From Heterocephalus glaber (Eukaryota > Chordata > Mammalia > Rodentia > Bathyergidae): 64,000 nucleotides of DNA. The stretch spans positions 1,402,875 to 1,466,874 of the forward strand of contig NW_004624801.1 of the NCBI RefSeq assembly GCF_000247695.1, given 5' to 3'. The first letter of the stretch is position 1. Each line of letters begins with the position of its first letter. Positions 12,240-25,085 of the stretch are shown here, piece after piece. The translations under genes and the position numbers were made by a program. The notes beneath the pieces were generated by a model. The model had not been told where the DNA came from, did no database searches, and saw only the letters and a program-made list of their open reading frames with translations.

Positions 12240-12356
12240 TGTCATTATTTGTCTCACATCCAAGTATTAACCAGACCCACTCCTGCTTAGCTTTCAAGAT
12301 CAGAGATCAGGCACATTTAGGGTGATGTGGCCATAGACATATTTGTCATTATTTGT
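12240..12356 (-). pseudogene. 5S rRNA retropseudogene, 3'-truncated, with 13-bp TSD
   Basis: On the minus strand, 12338 down to about 12251 reads as the first ~88 nt of the 121-nt 5S rRNA: 'gtctatggccacatcaccct' at the start, an intact-looking 'aagctaagcagg' control region, and 'ggttaatacttggatg' at the break. About 3 nt are missing near the 'gatctctgatctt' segment, and many positions are changed. The last ~33 nt are absent and there is no A-tail. The 13-mer TGTCATTATTTGT flanks it identically (12240-12252, 12344-12356), showing insertion by target-primed retrotransposition. It is not expected to give functional 5S. Confidence 0.9.
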
Positions 12357-12960
12357 AAATAAACTTTTCTATTTCAAAATAATGATGCATCTGCCAGTAT
12401 TTGTAAGTGAACTGCTCTTATTCAATGTAATCCACCTATCATCATCAATTGTTTTTAATGAGATTATTATCAAATTTCTTCTACCTACATTTTTCAACAG
12501 CTCTTAACAAATGAAAACTGATTGTGCAAGGGCCTCTTCCACATGGCCTCAGTTCAGATTTAAAGCCCTAAATCCTCACAACCTTCCTCCTTACACCCTA
12601 CTTAAAACTCCCAAAGGTTTGTTTATATTGGTTTTCCTGGCAAGCGTATCATCCTCCCATGAATCTGAAAATCCTAGACATTCTGCATACAAATAGTCTT
12701 CTATACATGAACATCAATTGAATAATCACTAGAAATAGAAAGGGAATTCCCTAGATGACTTTTCCCCAATACATACTGACGTCACCAGTTTTCTGTATAG
12801 AAAAAAATGGTTTAGAAGCACAATGTCTATATATTGGGAAATACATTTACCAGAAGAAATAAATGATTTAATAAGGCCAGGCTCTCAACTGGGGACACCT
12901 AAAAATATGAATGGTTTCCAAAAGTAAATGCAAATGTTTGTCAGTTACAGTTAAAATACA
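12357..12960. other. Unique AT-rich sequence
   Basis: Nothing recognised beyond short chance frames. Confidence 0.4.
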
Positions 12961-13072
12961 ATGGGATGGAGGCCGGGGATTTAGCTCAGTGGTTCTACCA
13001 CCTGCCTTGAAAAAGCACAAGGACCCGAGTTCGATCCCCTGGCACCAAAAAAAACCCAACAACTATGGGATG
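12961..13072 (+). repeat. ID-type SINE, young-looking, with short TSD
   Basis: The body begins at 12971 with 'ggccggggatttagctcagt'. The B box 'gagttcgatccc' is intact and the A-run follows directly. ATGGGATG flanks the copy at 12961-12968 and 13065-13072. Its internal 'cctgccttgaaaaagcacaa' defines the same subtype as the next copy. Confidence 0.92.
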
Positions 13073-13163
13073 TTTTCATTAATTAAATGTCTCTAGAGTT
13101 TCCCTGGACAAAAATAATTTGAAGACAGGTAAGAAAATGATCAAAGTGGGGAGGGATGATACA

Positions 13164-13299
13164 AAATAACACAGTAGGCTGGGGATTTAGCTCAGTGGTT
13201 CTGCCACCTGCCTTGAAAGCACAAGGACCCTACTTCGATCCCCGGTACCCCCCCCCAAAAAAAAGAAAAGAAAAAGAAAAGAAAAGAAATAACACTGTA
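13164..13299 (+). repeat. ID-type SINE with AAAAG-type tail and 13-bp TSD
   Basis: The body runs from 13177 to about 13250. A C-run and an A/G-rich tail extend to 13286. AAATAACACAGTA (13164-13176) and AAATAACACTGTA (13287-13299) differ at one base. It lies about 100 bp from the previous ID copy, but each has its own duplication, so they inserted independently. Confidence 0.93.
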
Positions 13300-13886
13300 A
13301 AAATTCAAATTTGTGGGATAACCACAAAAAGTAGAAAAACTAGACAAGCCAAAAACTGTGAAAGTAGATATATGCACATGTATTTTATTGAGTAATAGAG
13401 TTACGTCAACTCTGAAAAAACAATGGACTTCTCTATAAATATTCTCTCTCCCTCCCCACGTGCTGTAGCTGATCCACTCTTGGAAGTCAGTTTACTCACC
13501 TCACGGAATTAGGCAGCATTAGGGCTGAGATGACAGCCAGGAAACATACATTTAAACAGTGGCTCATCTCATAGAAAATAATAAAAACAAAGAATATCAG
13601 TCTCACACACACACAAACCTCTTATTTACCTTTCATTGTAAAATTTGATGGGAAAAGTGCTATTGAAGTAATACAATTTTTCACTTTCCAAAAGTCATGG
13701 TGTTAAGATTAATCCTAAGACCTTCATCACCAGAAAGGAGTCCTTTTTCACAGAAGTTTCCTAGAAGCCTATAATCCTAAAGCACCCTAAAAAGGACCAT
13801 ATGGAATTTTAAAAGGGATCAACTCACTCCAAGGAATCAATGTATCAGTTATTTTACTGGCATTAACACTGCTGGTACTTTGTTGG
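13300..13886. other. Unique sequence
   Basis: Nothing recognised. Confidence 0.4.
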
Positions 13887-14314
13887 GGCAATGTCATGGC
13901 TTATATCTAGATGTTCCCTAAAGCCTCATATGCTCACAGGTGTGGCTTCTGGGAGGTGACTGGCTCATGACTGTGTGATACTGAACTACGGGTGTGTGAT
14001 AAGTGGATTTTTTCCCTGACTGGATTAGCATAGCTTTGAGTTTGGATAATGGGAAGGCCCACTCTAGGTCTAGGTGGCACCAATCAATAGGCTTGTAGCC
14101 TGAATGGAGTAGAAGGGGAAAAGGAGGCTCACTGCTGCTGCTTTCTGCCTACCCTGCCATGGACTGTTTCTTCTCTGTCATCCCGCCCTGCCTTTGAGCC
14201 AGCTGACCATGTGATAAAATCTGTACAAACTGAGGTAAAGTAAACTTTTCCTCTTTTAACTTATTCATGTCAAGTATTTTGTTTCAGCAACCAGAAAGTA
14301 ACTAAGACAGGCAG
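13887..14314 (+). mobile_element. Solo ERVL-MaLR-type LTR
   Basis: It spans 13892-14309, starting TGTCATGGCTTATATCTAGATG and ending 'aagtaactaagaca', so TG...CA termini are present. The same text recurs in both LTRs of the 41.6-43.9 kb provirus ('caatcaataggcttgtagcc', 'ttttgtttcagcaa'). The 5-bp flanks GGCAA and GGCAG match at 4 of 5. A poly-A-signal-like region precedes the end. No internal sequence is attached, so it arose by LTR-LTR recombination. Confidence 0.85.
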
Positions 14315-15948
14315 TAAAGGGACTCTTCTTGCACAGTAGCGACATAATGTAGATGAAATTGTGAGGTTATCTGTTGATTTTGTTTTTGGAGGAGAGAAAG
14401 TCATAGTTTTTTGTTATTAAACTACATGCACCTGCTCAACGCATACATACATATGAAGCAATACAAACATAAAAGAAGCATACATGCACATATATACAGG
14501 CACAGACACAGCTATAAATCCAAATTCTGTGTATTTATATCATACAAATGAAAATTTCTCCTAAAACTTTGGAACATTTTAGTTATGTTCATATTTTCTA
14601 CACATATATTTATATATGTTTAATACAAATATAGGATATACACATACCATTTTTAGGATAATTCTCTAAAGTATTTAATTTGGGTCAAAGAACACATATT
14701 ATTTAGATCTCTAAAAGCAAATTTCCTAATTTTCATTCAGGAAGCTTATAACCTACATTCATTAAGTTTGGAAGATGGATATTAGATGGAAAGTTTTTTA
14801 GACAGGAGAAATTGCCTTCACTACCTAACTCTCAAAGCACTTATTCTGGATATGAGGATAGGAGTAAACTGTAGTGCAATTAAATAATATGACTCTTTCA
14901 AAAATGTTCCTCCAAATGATGATTTATAATTTCAAACAATGTTGAGCTATACTCCTAATATTTAATCGACTAATAAAAGTAAACACTTACCTAGAGTAGC
15001 TTTTTTTTTTAATTGCAGGAATTCTTGTGGACATTTTTTTCTCATTAGAATCAACTCACTTGTTTTTATTTTTAAGTAATGATTAGACACCCAACTAGGA
15101 GGGAAGTTCCGAGAATATCACTCCTAGTAGACACTGGCAAGAGAGTGTTCCAGTCTCTGTGAACTTTTGGGTTTAGCCAGATACTCAAGCATCTTGTTTA
15201 AAATGCACAAGGGGACAGACAGGATCCCAAGGAGCAAAAAGAGTACAAAATTTAATGACTTTTTCACTGATACTGAGCAGAGCTCTCAACAAGAGTCCAC
15301 TCTAACTAACAGCCCTCCTTCCTGAACAGATTGAATGAAAAAGACACAGGTTGGATGTGGGGTTGACCAAGGGCCAAACAGCACATGTATCTACGTGTGA
15401 TGGTCATTAGTGTTGTGCTGAGTCGACTACTTCTGTTCTTGGTAGAGTATCACATTTCCCTTTCATATTTTAAAACCACAGTGATACTTTGAATCCCTTT
15501 CACCTTAATGCTCCAGCTATCTTACAGTCTATATAAGGTTGATTAAGGCTTTCCAAAATGTTCTCCAGGATCATATCTTTGGGTACCCCATCAAACTTGC
15601 TTTGTCATGAACTGGGCAGATGAAACCAGTAAGTTAATAAGAAGGAAAGAAATCTGTCCAACTTCTAATAGTCTTATGATTCATTCCCTGATGGCTCAGA
15701 GGCCTTTCTGGACACCAGCAACTGCCATCTGGTTTCTTTGGGATGATAAATTCAGCAATAAATATGGTTCTTGCTCCTCTGTCCCTCTAAATCCAAGTCA
15801 CAAATATTGTGAGTCAGATGTTCCCACCCAACAACACAACAGCTACTGAGCTCAAATGCTCCTTTGACATAGCCTGTGACACCCAACTTCAGTTGTGTCT
15901 GGGCTACAGTTCTTTTGGAGGCACTAGAGGACTTTCTTTTTTCTTTAA
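14315..15948. other. Unique AT-rich sequence
   Basis: No gene or named repeat. Short frames near 15607-15849 have no recognisable features. Confidence 0.4.
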
Positions 15949-15980
15949 CACACACACACACACACACACGCACACTCACA
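15949..15980. repeat. (CA)n microsatellite
   Basis: Alternating CA with one G and one T interruption. Confidence 0.95.
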
Positions 15981-17711
15981 ATTTTTTTAAAGAAGGCAGA
16001 GGCATCCAGCCAAATAAACTACGTTAAGCAGTGGGTTCCATTTTAGGTGTTGACAGTGTATAATAAATCCAGGCCTACCTAACATTTACAGGAACATTAT
16101 AAAATGAGTGAAATGGCATGAGCTAGTTACCAGGCCAACCAGACAAACACAATAAACAGGCAGCAGTGACAGGAGTAAGTTACACCATCTCTCCGGTCTG
16201 AAATATATCACTTTACATTAGTCTTTGACCACTTTGAAAGCTCTTTGTTTTATATTTTTCAAAATGCTCTTTTACAGTATAGATTACCATTAAGTCTTTT
16301 CAGATGAGGAAGTTTCTCCCCTCCTCTCCAACTTGCATAATTCCAGAAAGCGAACATTTATTTTTATTTTAACCCTAATTAAAAAATAAATTGAAGTCTT
16401 AGGAACAATGTTAAGGCTCAAATCCTTAAGGTCCCTTCTGGCAGATTAAAAAGAAAAAAAATCCCTAGACTAGAAAGAAAATAAACAATAACAGTAGTTA
16501 GTATACTTAGTTGGTTTAAATGTTCTGTTAAATGGCAGTATTCCCCAGGACTATTTAACTCTTTAATAGTCAGTCTGCTTGGTACAGAACTTTTTTTCTT
16601 AATAGAGAATACATTTTATTATGAACATAGTTACAGAACATCATAGCTGGAAACATCTTAGAAACCATTTAGGGCAACTTCTTTATTTGGAAGAGAAAAA
16701 ATAGAAATAGATGGCTTAGCTTGTATTTTTTAATTATTAAAAATAACAAAATCTCTTTTGCGCTATATGAAACAACTTTTATTCCTTTAGCAAAACTTCT
16801 ATAAGTGAAAGAAATTATACTCTGCTTCTTACTTTCAGGTTAAGCTATCAGCAGTAAAGTAGAATAATTTAGAATTTTCCATATAAAATGCAAGACAGCT
16901 ATGGTACTTCTAAAACCTATACAAAATACTTTCACACTCAACCTAACCAAATATGCTTTGTTTAATCCTTGCAGAATATTAACAGATTATCAGCTGTCCT
17001 TCCAAAAAGACACATTTGTGAATAGAAGAACAAACTTATCACAGTTTCCTCAAGACATTTCAAATTTTAATGCTCACAGTCCCAGGGCTCAGAAAAACGT
17101 CCTCAGCCCTTGCCAAAAAGGAGCAGTTGGCTGTGTACTTGTGAAGGTAATTTATTTTGCTCTATTTTGCAAAATATTTAACAGAAACTTATTTGTAAAT
17201 TAGTCTGAGGAAGATGTTGCTTTTGCTTAAAACTATTTAAAGTGAAAAAGTCTCCTAATGGTAGTTTCTTTGCTTATAATTAATAAATTCCACATATTTA
17301 AAATCTGTTCTTTCCAGCTGGTGCAGTATTTTTATTAAGAGACACTTAGAATATAGCTAACTCATGCATTATGTCCAAATTTTCAAATTGTAGCTTTATC
17401 ACTGAAAATATTTCACCTTTGATAGAGAAAAATCAGTCCAGTTTTCCACTGACTAATTCACTGTTTCTTTACTTATAACACCAGGATACTGCTTTAAGGA
17501 AAATAACATAAAATGTTAAGAAAAGTTAGACATGAACAAAGGACAATAACCTTAGAGGAAGCTCCAACAGAACTTGCTTACAATGTATCATGCATTTCCA
17601 GTTCCTAGAAATGATACCATGTAATGCATTGGCATTTGAAATTGGTATTTTACTGAAAATGGCAGGGGGTTTATTATACCGACTGAAGGAAAAGGATCAT
17701 TCTTGCACTAC
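15981..17711. other. Unique AT-rich sequence with a possible MIR3-like fragment
   Basis: At about 16630-16710, 'catagctggaaacatcttag' followed by 'aaaccatttagggcaacttc' resembles the conserved core of a MIR3-type element. The rest, including a 100-codon frame at 16901-17203, shows no family signature. Confidence 0.4.
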
Positions 17712-17837
17712 ATGAGTAGAAATTTGTTTGTTTGTTTGTTTGTTTGTTTGATACTAGGGATCGAACTCAGGTCCTTGTGCTTGCACAGCAGGCAGCAAAA
17801 TCACTGAGCTAAATCCCGGGCCCTATGAGTAGAATTT
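17712..17837 (-). repeat. ID-type SINE with (TTTG)n tail and TSD
   Basis: The minus-strand body reads 'gggatttagctcagtgattt', 'cctgctgtgcaagcacaagg' and 'gagttcgatccc'. The tail is (TTTG)6 on the plus strand. ATGAGTAGAA plus TTT flanks it at 17712-17724 and 17825-17837. It belongs to the CTGCTGTGCAAGC subtype, as do the copies at 56987 and 60900. Confidence 0.93.
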
Positions 17838-19980
17838 TAAGTCATCTCAAAAGATTTCTCCATAATGTCTCTTTATCTGTTTTTGACATTTTATATGCCT
17901 TCATATAATTTGATATTCTAATAAAGTCTAGCTTGAGAAAATTAAAATTTTCCAATAACAGTACTTCTGGTGAGGAATAAATAGACGTGGACTAACTATA
18001 TTAACAGCCACAATCCTTCATTCTTTTTCCCCACACCCTTTTGCACATGCTTTGGTAATTCCATTCTCTAGGTTAGTGGAGTCCGTGGAATCTGTCTCCT
18101 CACTCTTGCATGTGACACATATCTGTCAGTGGAATGCTATACATGTGACAGTGTATCCATTTCAAGCATCAACCACAGAGATCATGTGCATTCTCTCCAT
18201 CTTCCTCATAAAAACATGACCAGCTAGCCTGCTATAGACTGAGAAACACAGGCCCGTTTACCATGTTAGCCTCAGCTCACCACTGTCTGCTAGATTCTTG
18301 AGCGGTCCCATCTGAGACCAAAGAAATACCCAGGTGAGTTCAACCTAAAACAGCAGCCAAACCTAGACTCTCATGATTTTAAAATTCTTAATGTCCTGCT
18401 GTACCCAGCTTTGACATCATTTGATATTATAGTACTATTATAACAATGGATAAGCAGCAAAGTAGTAGAAAATAAAGGGCCTCCATGACACACCATCATC
18501 AAAATATTTCTACATGTACTCTGAAAACTTGTACAGATATTTTGGGGTCAGTAACTCATAAGGGTCTTTTTAGAGTTTGATTTCACCTTTATTAAATCTG
18601 TATTTCAAGCCATTCCGTACTCACATGTGCCTTCCCATTTGGAGACCTTCTCTGATGTACCAGAATCTCATAATGTCATGTTTGGCCCCTGTGCCACCCA
18701 AATTCTGAACAACCTCCAGGGAATTTCTGTTTCAATAGCATATTATAGTACAGATTAGATTATATAGGTACAAGGCAGTAGCTAGCCTTCTGACCTAAAC
18801 CAAGAAGCCTGTTTGGGGAGGATCATGACATGTATTTTTCTCAATTCTAAAATATAACATCTAGCTACCACAGCTAAAGCAAATCAATCAATTGGTTGAC
18901 CAATACATTATTCCCAGAGCTCTGTGCATTCCTGCTATAACAGCTGTCTTTCTAGAAATCCTGGTGAAATGCTCAGACACATGGGAGAACCACTGAAAAT
19001 GGAATCACTTGCATATTTTAGGAGATTTCATTTCCTAGATACTATTGCTAGCTGCCAACTCTCTCTGGACTCCCTTTCTCTACACAGAATCCGGGGAATA
19101 AAGTTACACATTAAAACTTACATTTCATGTTTTTTTATACTATCCAAAGTCTGAATTGTAACACATGTTTATTAAATGAATAAAATAATTTTGAAAAAAT
19201 TGAAAATTATTAAACACTCTAGGGATAACGTTTGATTTCAGTAGACACAATGATACTTATGATAAAACATAGACATAACATTAGAAATGAAGTATTAGAA
19301 GATGAACAGAAGAATCAGATTTTCCATCTCAGGGAAGAACTGAGAGAATCACAAGCTACAAAATTTATTCTTCTTAAACTATAAGAAGCAAGATTGTCAG
19401 TCCTATTGTAAATACCTTTACATCATTCTTACTGGATCTTTGGCCATTTCCACTTCATGACATCAAACTAAAAAAAAAAAAAAACAACGATGTGAAATAG
19501 ATATTCTATAGACCAGCCGTGGCCACTCTCCTCTTTGACATCTACTCCCAGAATATAATCATCGATCTAAAAATATGTGAAATCATAAGAACGAACATTA
19601 TCAAATGACAACAAACTTCCCTGAAACATAGTAGCCTTACTTCTGTGTTTCCAAGTTCACCTAAATGCTAAAGAAATAAATCATGAACTGGTCTAACTTT
19701 TTAACTTCAGAAATTATTTTTTAAAATGCAGACTGAGTGGCTATCCTCAGCTGAATAAAATTGCTCTCATGCATGAGTCCACGTTGAGGTTGTGCTCAGG
19801 TTATTTCCCTCCGCTACCCTTCCCAGTCCTTGCTCACCATGCTGTTTGGAAGTCTCCAAAGGAAGGGTGGGGTGGTTCCTATGACTCCTGTTCTTTTGCC
19901 ATTTTTAGCTGCCTGCAACCTTTCCTGGCTGCCACCATTTATAGACGTGGGCTCGGTGGCTTTGCCAAATAACAAGCGTC
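17838..19980. other. Unique sequence
   Basis: No gene or named repeat. A short homopolymer A run lies near 19470. Frames at 18924-19154 and 19769-19972 have no domain signature. Confidence 0.4.
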
Positions 19981-20460
19981 TGGCTCACGAACCCTGAGGT
20001 GGACTCCCATTAAATGGAAACGTGTCCACTCTGCCATAGAAGAGCAAAGAAGGGGCTTGAAATGTCAACGTGTGAAAAGTCAAGGTTAATGGAGTGCAAG
20101 AGTTTTACAAGAGCACTACCACCCTGCAATGACTAATTAAACCGAGTGAGGTCCAGATGGCAAGCATCCTTAAAGATGTCAATTATAGATTCAAATGTTT
20201 TTGTGTGACACTGTTTTCCTAGAAAGATTAAGTAGTAATGATGACTTGCTTTCAGTGTGAGGCGCCATTTTATTCCCTCTGAGATCTGGCTAATGCTGTC
20301 CCTGGCTGCACTCACACAATTTATGCTGCTTTGGTAAAACGCCCCAGGCATAGAGAAGACACCATTTAAATTCAAATTTTTCTGGCTAACCCAGAAATAC
20401 GAGTGCATTTCTGGTGAAGAATCAAACTCTGTATTTACAACGTCACATTCTGGCACAGTT
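19981..20460. promoter_or_regulatory. Candidate conserved non-coding block
   Basis: A non-repeat, moderately GC stretch with GACTAATTAAACC, GATGTCAATTATAG, CCAGATGGCAAG and 'aggcgccattttattccctc'. A 107-codon minus frame (20133-20456) stays open, but its product has no recognisable motif. Open frame plus motif density suggest a low mutation tolerance, which I infer rather than see. Confidence 0.3.
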
Positions 20461-20479
20461 ACTCAGGCATGGCTTCAAA

Positions 20480-20590
20480 CAATTTAAGCAAAACACTTAC
20501 CGAATGTCTATGCTATAGTTCTATTATCATACCCACTTCACCCAGGCAAAAGACCCAGAGAGGTTCAAGGACATAAGAAAAGAAGGAAGT
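20480..20590 (-). repeat. MIR fragment
   Basis: 'ttcacccaggcaaaagaccc' followed by 'agagaggttcaaggacataa' is the reversed MIR core (aaactgaggcccagagaggttaag in consensus). Confidence 0.55.
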
Positions 20591-23464
20591 TGAAACTCCT
20601 CCAAAAGATGAAGCCAAGTTGCATAAATGTGAAACGTAACCTATTTAGGATAGAGGAAAGTTTCAATGGGGTGTGTACCAAAATTCTTTCACCTCAGAAG
20701 GACAGGCAATTAGATTCTTTTGCTCATCTACTCAGTCTCATAGATAACATTTGTCAGGCTAATTTTTGCTCAATAGTCCTGTACAGGATTATTCTAGAAA
20801 TGTTATTAAAATATTCTGTGTTGAAAACACCTTAACGAATTCCGCCTTAAGCTGAATACAAAAGGTTTCCTCCAGCACAAGACTTCTCACTGTGGGATAT
20901 CATGAATTTCTAAAGAGCGATTAGATATTCTATTTGCCACCTACAATACACATATTTGTCAAGGTTTTTCAGATTTTATATTTTTTATTATTAAAATGTT
21001 TATAAATGTGAATTAATTAAGTGTAGTATTAAAAAGATTTCTGGGAGAAGAAAAATGGCAAAAATCTCGTCGTTTATGAGTTTTAATGCACAAGGGAACC
21101 AGAATGTCATAGAGCAAAGTGACAGAGCAAGGAATTTTTTTTCATTATTTGCTTTGTTTCTCACTATAATCCTTACACAAGATCTTTAAAAACCATGAGG
21201 AAAGAAAAGCATGGAGTCTTTCAGAAGCAAGCTTATTAGTTTGTGGAACTTTTCATATTCTCCAAACAATGATGAGCTCAAAAACACTTCCGGGCCTTCA
21301 AGACTGAAAGAAAAAATAAAGTATATTGATAGAAATTGGTGTAGGGAAACTTTGAGGGTTTGTATTTGAGTATGCAAAAATAAATGTCACTGACCACTCT
21401 TGGAGGTATGCTGATGAAAGAGAAAATTAATTTAACAAAAATAACACATAATTTTCATAGAAATTTAAATATTTCTCATTCCAGTGATAGAATTGTACAT
21501 CTAAACTGTATAATATGAAAGAAAGAAATATGGCGAGAGAGAACAAATTAAATGGCTTAAAGGAGACATGTTTTAATGGATTTTATACAAGTTCAGGGGC
21601 ATCTAACCGAATCAGACATAGAGGTCAGTGTGTGTATATGTGTGTGTGTCTAAGTATAGCTGCTGAAGAACAAAAAGAAACTTGGAATTGATTTGATTTT
21701 TATGAACATCAATAATACAAATCTTGGTTAATATTACTGAATGTTAAAGCCCAGAAGATTTTTTTAGATAAATAATTCTAATTTATCAGCAAACTAATCT
21801 TCTACAGATACTACTCCTTCATTGAACAATTTTATAAAATTATAATGTATATATTTAATCATTTACCCATTTTAAAAGTTCCAATCAATGATTTTTAGGA
21901 ATTCACTCTGCTGTGCATTGACAAAATCTAGCTTTAGAACATTTTCTTCATCCGGATAAGATCCCTCATACTTTGACTGGCAGGGTTCATTTTTATCCCT
22001 ACTTCCAGACAAATAGTAACGTGCTTTTGTTCCTCTATGTTTTTTTGCAGGTAACATTTATCCCCATTTTTGCATCCAGGTAAATTTTATTTTATATTTT
22101 GCCTCATTCTAAGTAAAATTTCTGCATTTAGTATGCAATGTAAGAATAGAATACCTTTGAAGATCACCAGAAAACAACAAACTAATCCACAAAATTCAAA
22201 CAAGTAGCTGATTTGTAAAACATAAACTTATATCATGGACCCTATTTCTCAGAATATGTTAGTGTTTTTCTTGTGTGAATATTCTTTTAAAGAAATGATA
22301 ACTCTTTGAGATGAAGGATAACTTTGAGTTTATTGATATAGAGTGTATTAGTGCATTAAAACTTCACAATGCACCACATAAAGAGGAACAATTATTAGCT
22401 GTCAACAAAAAGCAAATGATCAAGCAAATAATAAGAAGCCAGGAAATCTGGGATACATTTATGGTCCAAAATAGAAAGAAAACTACTATAAAACATGTAG
22501 TTGTTCTGAAAGAATGTAGTACCAAGAAGACAATAAAAGATGTTTCACTATGAGCAGAATCTTCAGACACAATTAGTCTGGCTAGGTGAGCTTACAGAAA
22601 AGTATATTTGTCAGTCTGGAGGGAAAACCATGATAGATAATTGTATTTCAGAGACAGCCAGAATGATGAGCTAGGGATATGGATTTGGCATACAGTTTGT
22701 GAAGGGGGCAGAAATCGACCACATGGAAATCAGTGCTCAGAGAAATGACATCTGGAAGGCAAACTTTCCAGGCTGCTGGCCACTGAAAATGTCAAACTGT
22801 TTGAAAAACAAACACTGTGACAAAACAGATATTTGGGATGAAGTCTTCAAGATCCCACAGAATAGCACATACTACTTGTCACAATGAACCTACTCCCCAA
22901 CCCCCAGATACCATCCTAATAAGCAAAAGAAGAAGAAAAGGGAGCTTTGGGACCAAGTACAAAAGTTGAAAAGCCAATCCAGCTGCCTATATTTGCTCCC
23001 TGCTCTTTCATTCACACAATCCTAATTGAATATTTTCTGTCAGACTCAATCTTTTCTCAAATGACTCAGCCTCCTCGATCTGGTTAAGGGTACATTCCTA
23101 AACTCTGAAAATATAGTCTAAATATTTGATATATATTGAAGATTTGTCCTCATGAATACTACACAGAATCCAAACAAAAGTGAAGAAATATGTTCAAAAT
23201 TACTCTGCAAATGGAATAGTCCTTCAATGAACTGATAATCGAACCTGTAAACTAGCAAAGGAACATTAAGTCAGTCATCCAATGTAAAAGGGCAGTTGGC
23301 AAAAAATGAGATGGTAAATCTGGGAATTCTAAAATACAGTGTGATTATACAAAGTATAAAAGTGACTTATTCTCTCCAAAGATATTTGTGGTTCACTGGT
23401 CAGCTGCTGAGAGTTTCTATTGTGGTTTCTTTATTCTTTCTCATCCTTAAAATATTCAATGTGC
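20591..23464. other. Unique AT-rich sequence
   Basis: Several 60-80 codon frames on both strands, none with a family signature. No named repeat recognised. Confidence 0.4.
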
Positions 23465-23502
23465 ATAAGAGCCAGCGTATAAGATATCTATCTGGCTCTT
23501 AT
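23465..23502. repeat. Perfect 11-bp inverted repeat (hairpin)
   Basis: ATAAGAGCCAG (23465-23475) is the exact reverse complement of CTGGCTCTTAT (23492-23502). The 16-nt spacer contains the palindrome AGATATCT. It lies within a 115-codon frame (23296-23643) that I do not believe is a gene. Confidence 0.8.
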
Positions 23503-24177
23503 CTGGCAAATACCCCTTCCGTCCCTCAAAATTTCCTTCACTACTCAACCAGATGCCTGGTCCAGTCACCTGTGTTATCATTCTGGTATCATCCATTTGG
23601 GTTTGAAATGTTCATATTTTTATATTTTCTCACTTTTACTTAGGTTTTATATAAATAACAGATTAAGAAAAAGTATAATAATTAGAAACATTGGGACAAA
23701 ATGTCATTTGTAATCAGCATCTTAATTTTCCAATTTTTTATTGAAGTAGAGAGGATAAAGTGATGTAGACAGAAGAACTTAAGTGGAACAACTCTACACT
23801 GCTTTTTACAAAACTTCTGGTAGCATGTAGTCGGGATGGTTAATGAGGCTATCAAAATATCACTTTGGAAATATAGATGATGCAAACAATTATGCCGAAA
23901 ATTAATTCTTCCTTTTTCTAAAGCAATCGTTTTAATTTCATTTCATTTCTTTTTTTTTTAATTTGTGTGCTTTTAAAGCACATAGATAAGCTATGATTAT
24001 AAGAGAGGGGAAATAAAAGTGAAAGTGGATGGACAAGTACATAATAAAATTCACCCATAATCCCATCTCCCAGGATAAAACAAATCCCTGCTTATATCTG
24101 GTTTATATCCCATTAGAAACAGATGTAAGTGTACACACAGACACAGCCACATACACACACAAACACACAAGAACACA
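23503..24177. other. Unique sequence with a CA-rich end
   Basis: Nothing recognised. Interrupted CA-rich text at about 24130-24175 abuts the LTR that follows. Confidence 0.4.
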
Positions 24178-24545
24178 GTTGCTTCTGCTGCATAACAGGC
24201 TTGATGAAATAATGATGTTTTTAACTTACTCTTCTGTGAGTCAGAATCTTGGGCTGGACTCACCTGAGAGATTCCACTGGAGCCACGAAGTTAGGCGGTT
24301 TTGTTTCTGGGAGTTGTGTAGGGGTTGTCCAACGGGCTTGTTCAGCTTTGTTCTCATGGTGGTGATGGCAGGGTTCCCAGGAGAAGGAAAGAGTCCAGTT
24401 CCAATTCACAAACTCTTTCCAAGCCTCTACTTGTGTTCTGTATGCCAATAACCCATGGGCAAAGCAATTCACATGGCAAAGCCAGGTTCAAGAGTAGAGA
24501 AATAGAATCTACTGTTTGGTAGGAGGATCTGTGTTGGGAGAATTT
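24178..24545 (-). mobile_element. MLT1-like MaLR LTR
   Basis: On the minus strand it reads 'ttgaacctggctttgccatg', 'aattgctttgcccatgggtt', 'gtagaggcttggaaagagtt', 'tgggaaccctgccatcacca' and, near the end, 'cctgttatgcagcagaagca'. This is the order of MLT1 LTRs. Four overlapping frames of 65-140 codons in this interval are by-products of its composition. Confidence 0.75.
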
Positions 24546-25085
24546 GTGAACACTTTTGTGATCATTCATAATCTTAACACTTAAGGGGATATTATTAACA
24601 TTTGTGTTATATTTTTTAAAAATACACGATACTATGCTAAATTAAAATATGATATATTCCTATATCAATGTATATCACTTTATTTCATTGTTTAATATAG
24701 CTGCAGAGTGTTATTCTTTTAAACTGTAGCATAATTTATTCAACTTTAGAACATTTCCAACTTTTCCTGATCAGGTTGTCATGAACATTTTTTGTGCATT
24801 CATATTTTCAGCTCTCTATAACTATTTTTTTACATGACCACTCAACCAGCTTATCCTTCTCACAAATGCAGACTTTGTTCATTGAAAGATGGAGAGAAAA
24901 GACTGGAAAGAACAAAAAGGAAGACAAGAATAAGACTTTATCACAACTTGTCACCAGTAATAAAAGAAAATTAAAGGAAAAAAAAGATTGATTATAAAAA
25001 TTATTGTGGAAACCCACTTGTTGACAAAGAATAGCTTCTAAATATTTTCTTAGTTTATCCACTTTTGATGTATTTAATATTCTCT
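24546..25085. other. AT-rich unique sequence
   Basis: Nothing recognised. Antisense frames at 24794-24991 and 24808-25062 overlap each other in low-complexity A-rich text. Confidence 0.4.

Noticed and set aside
12971..13250. Two ID SINEs as a tandem duplication or functional tRNA genes
   Set aside because: Each has its own target duplication and A-rich tail, so they are independent retroposons. Neither folds as a complete tRNA-Ala by eye.
23296..23643. 115-codon plus-strand frame
   Set aside because: Hydrophobic stretches come from T-rich DNA, and no family or signal context supports a gene.
24029..24451. 140-codon plus-strand frame, the longest in the window
   Set aside because: It runs across a CA-rich repeat into an MLT1-like LTR, and its product shows no domain.
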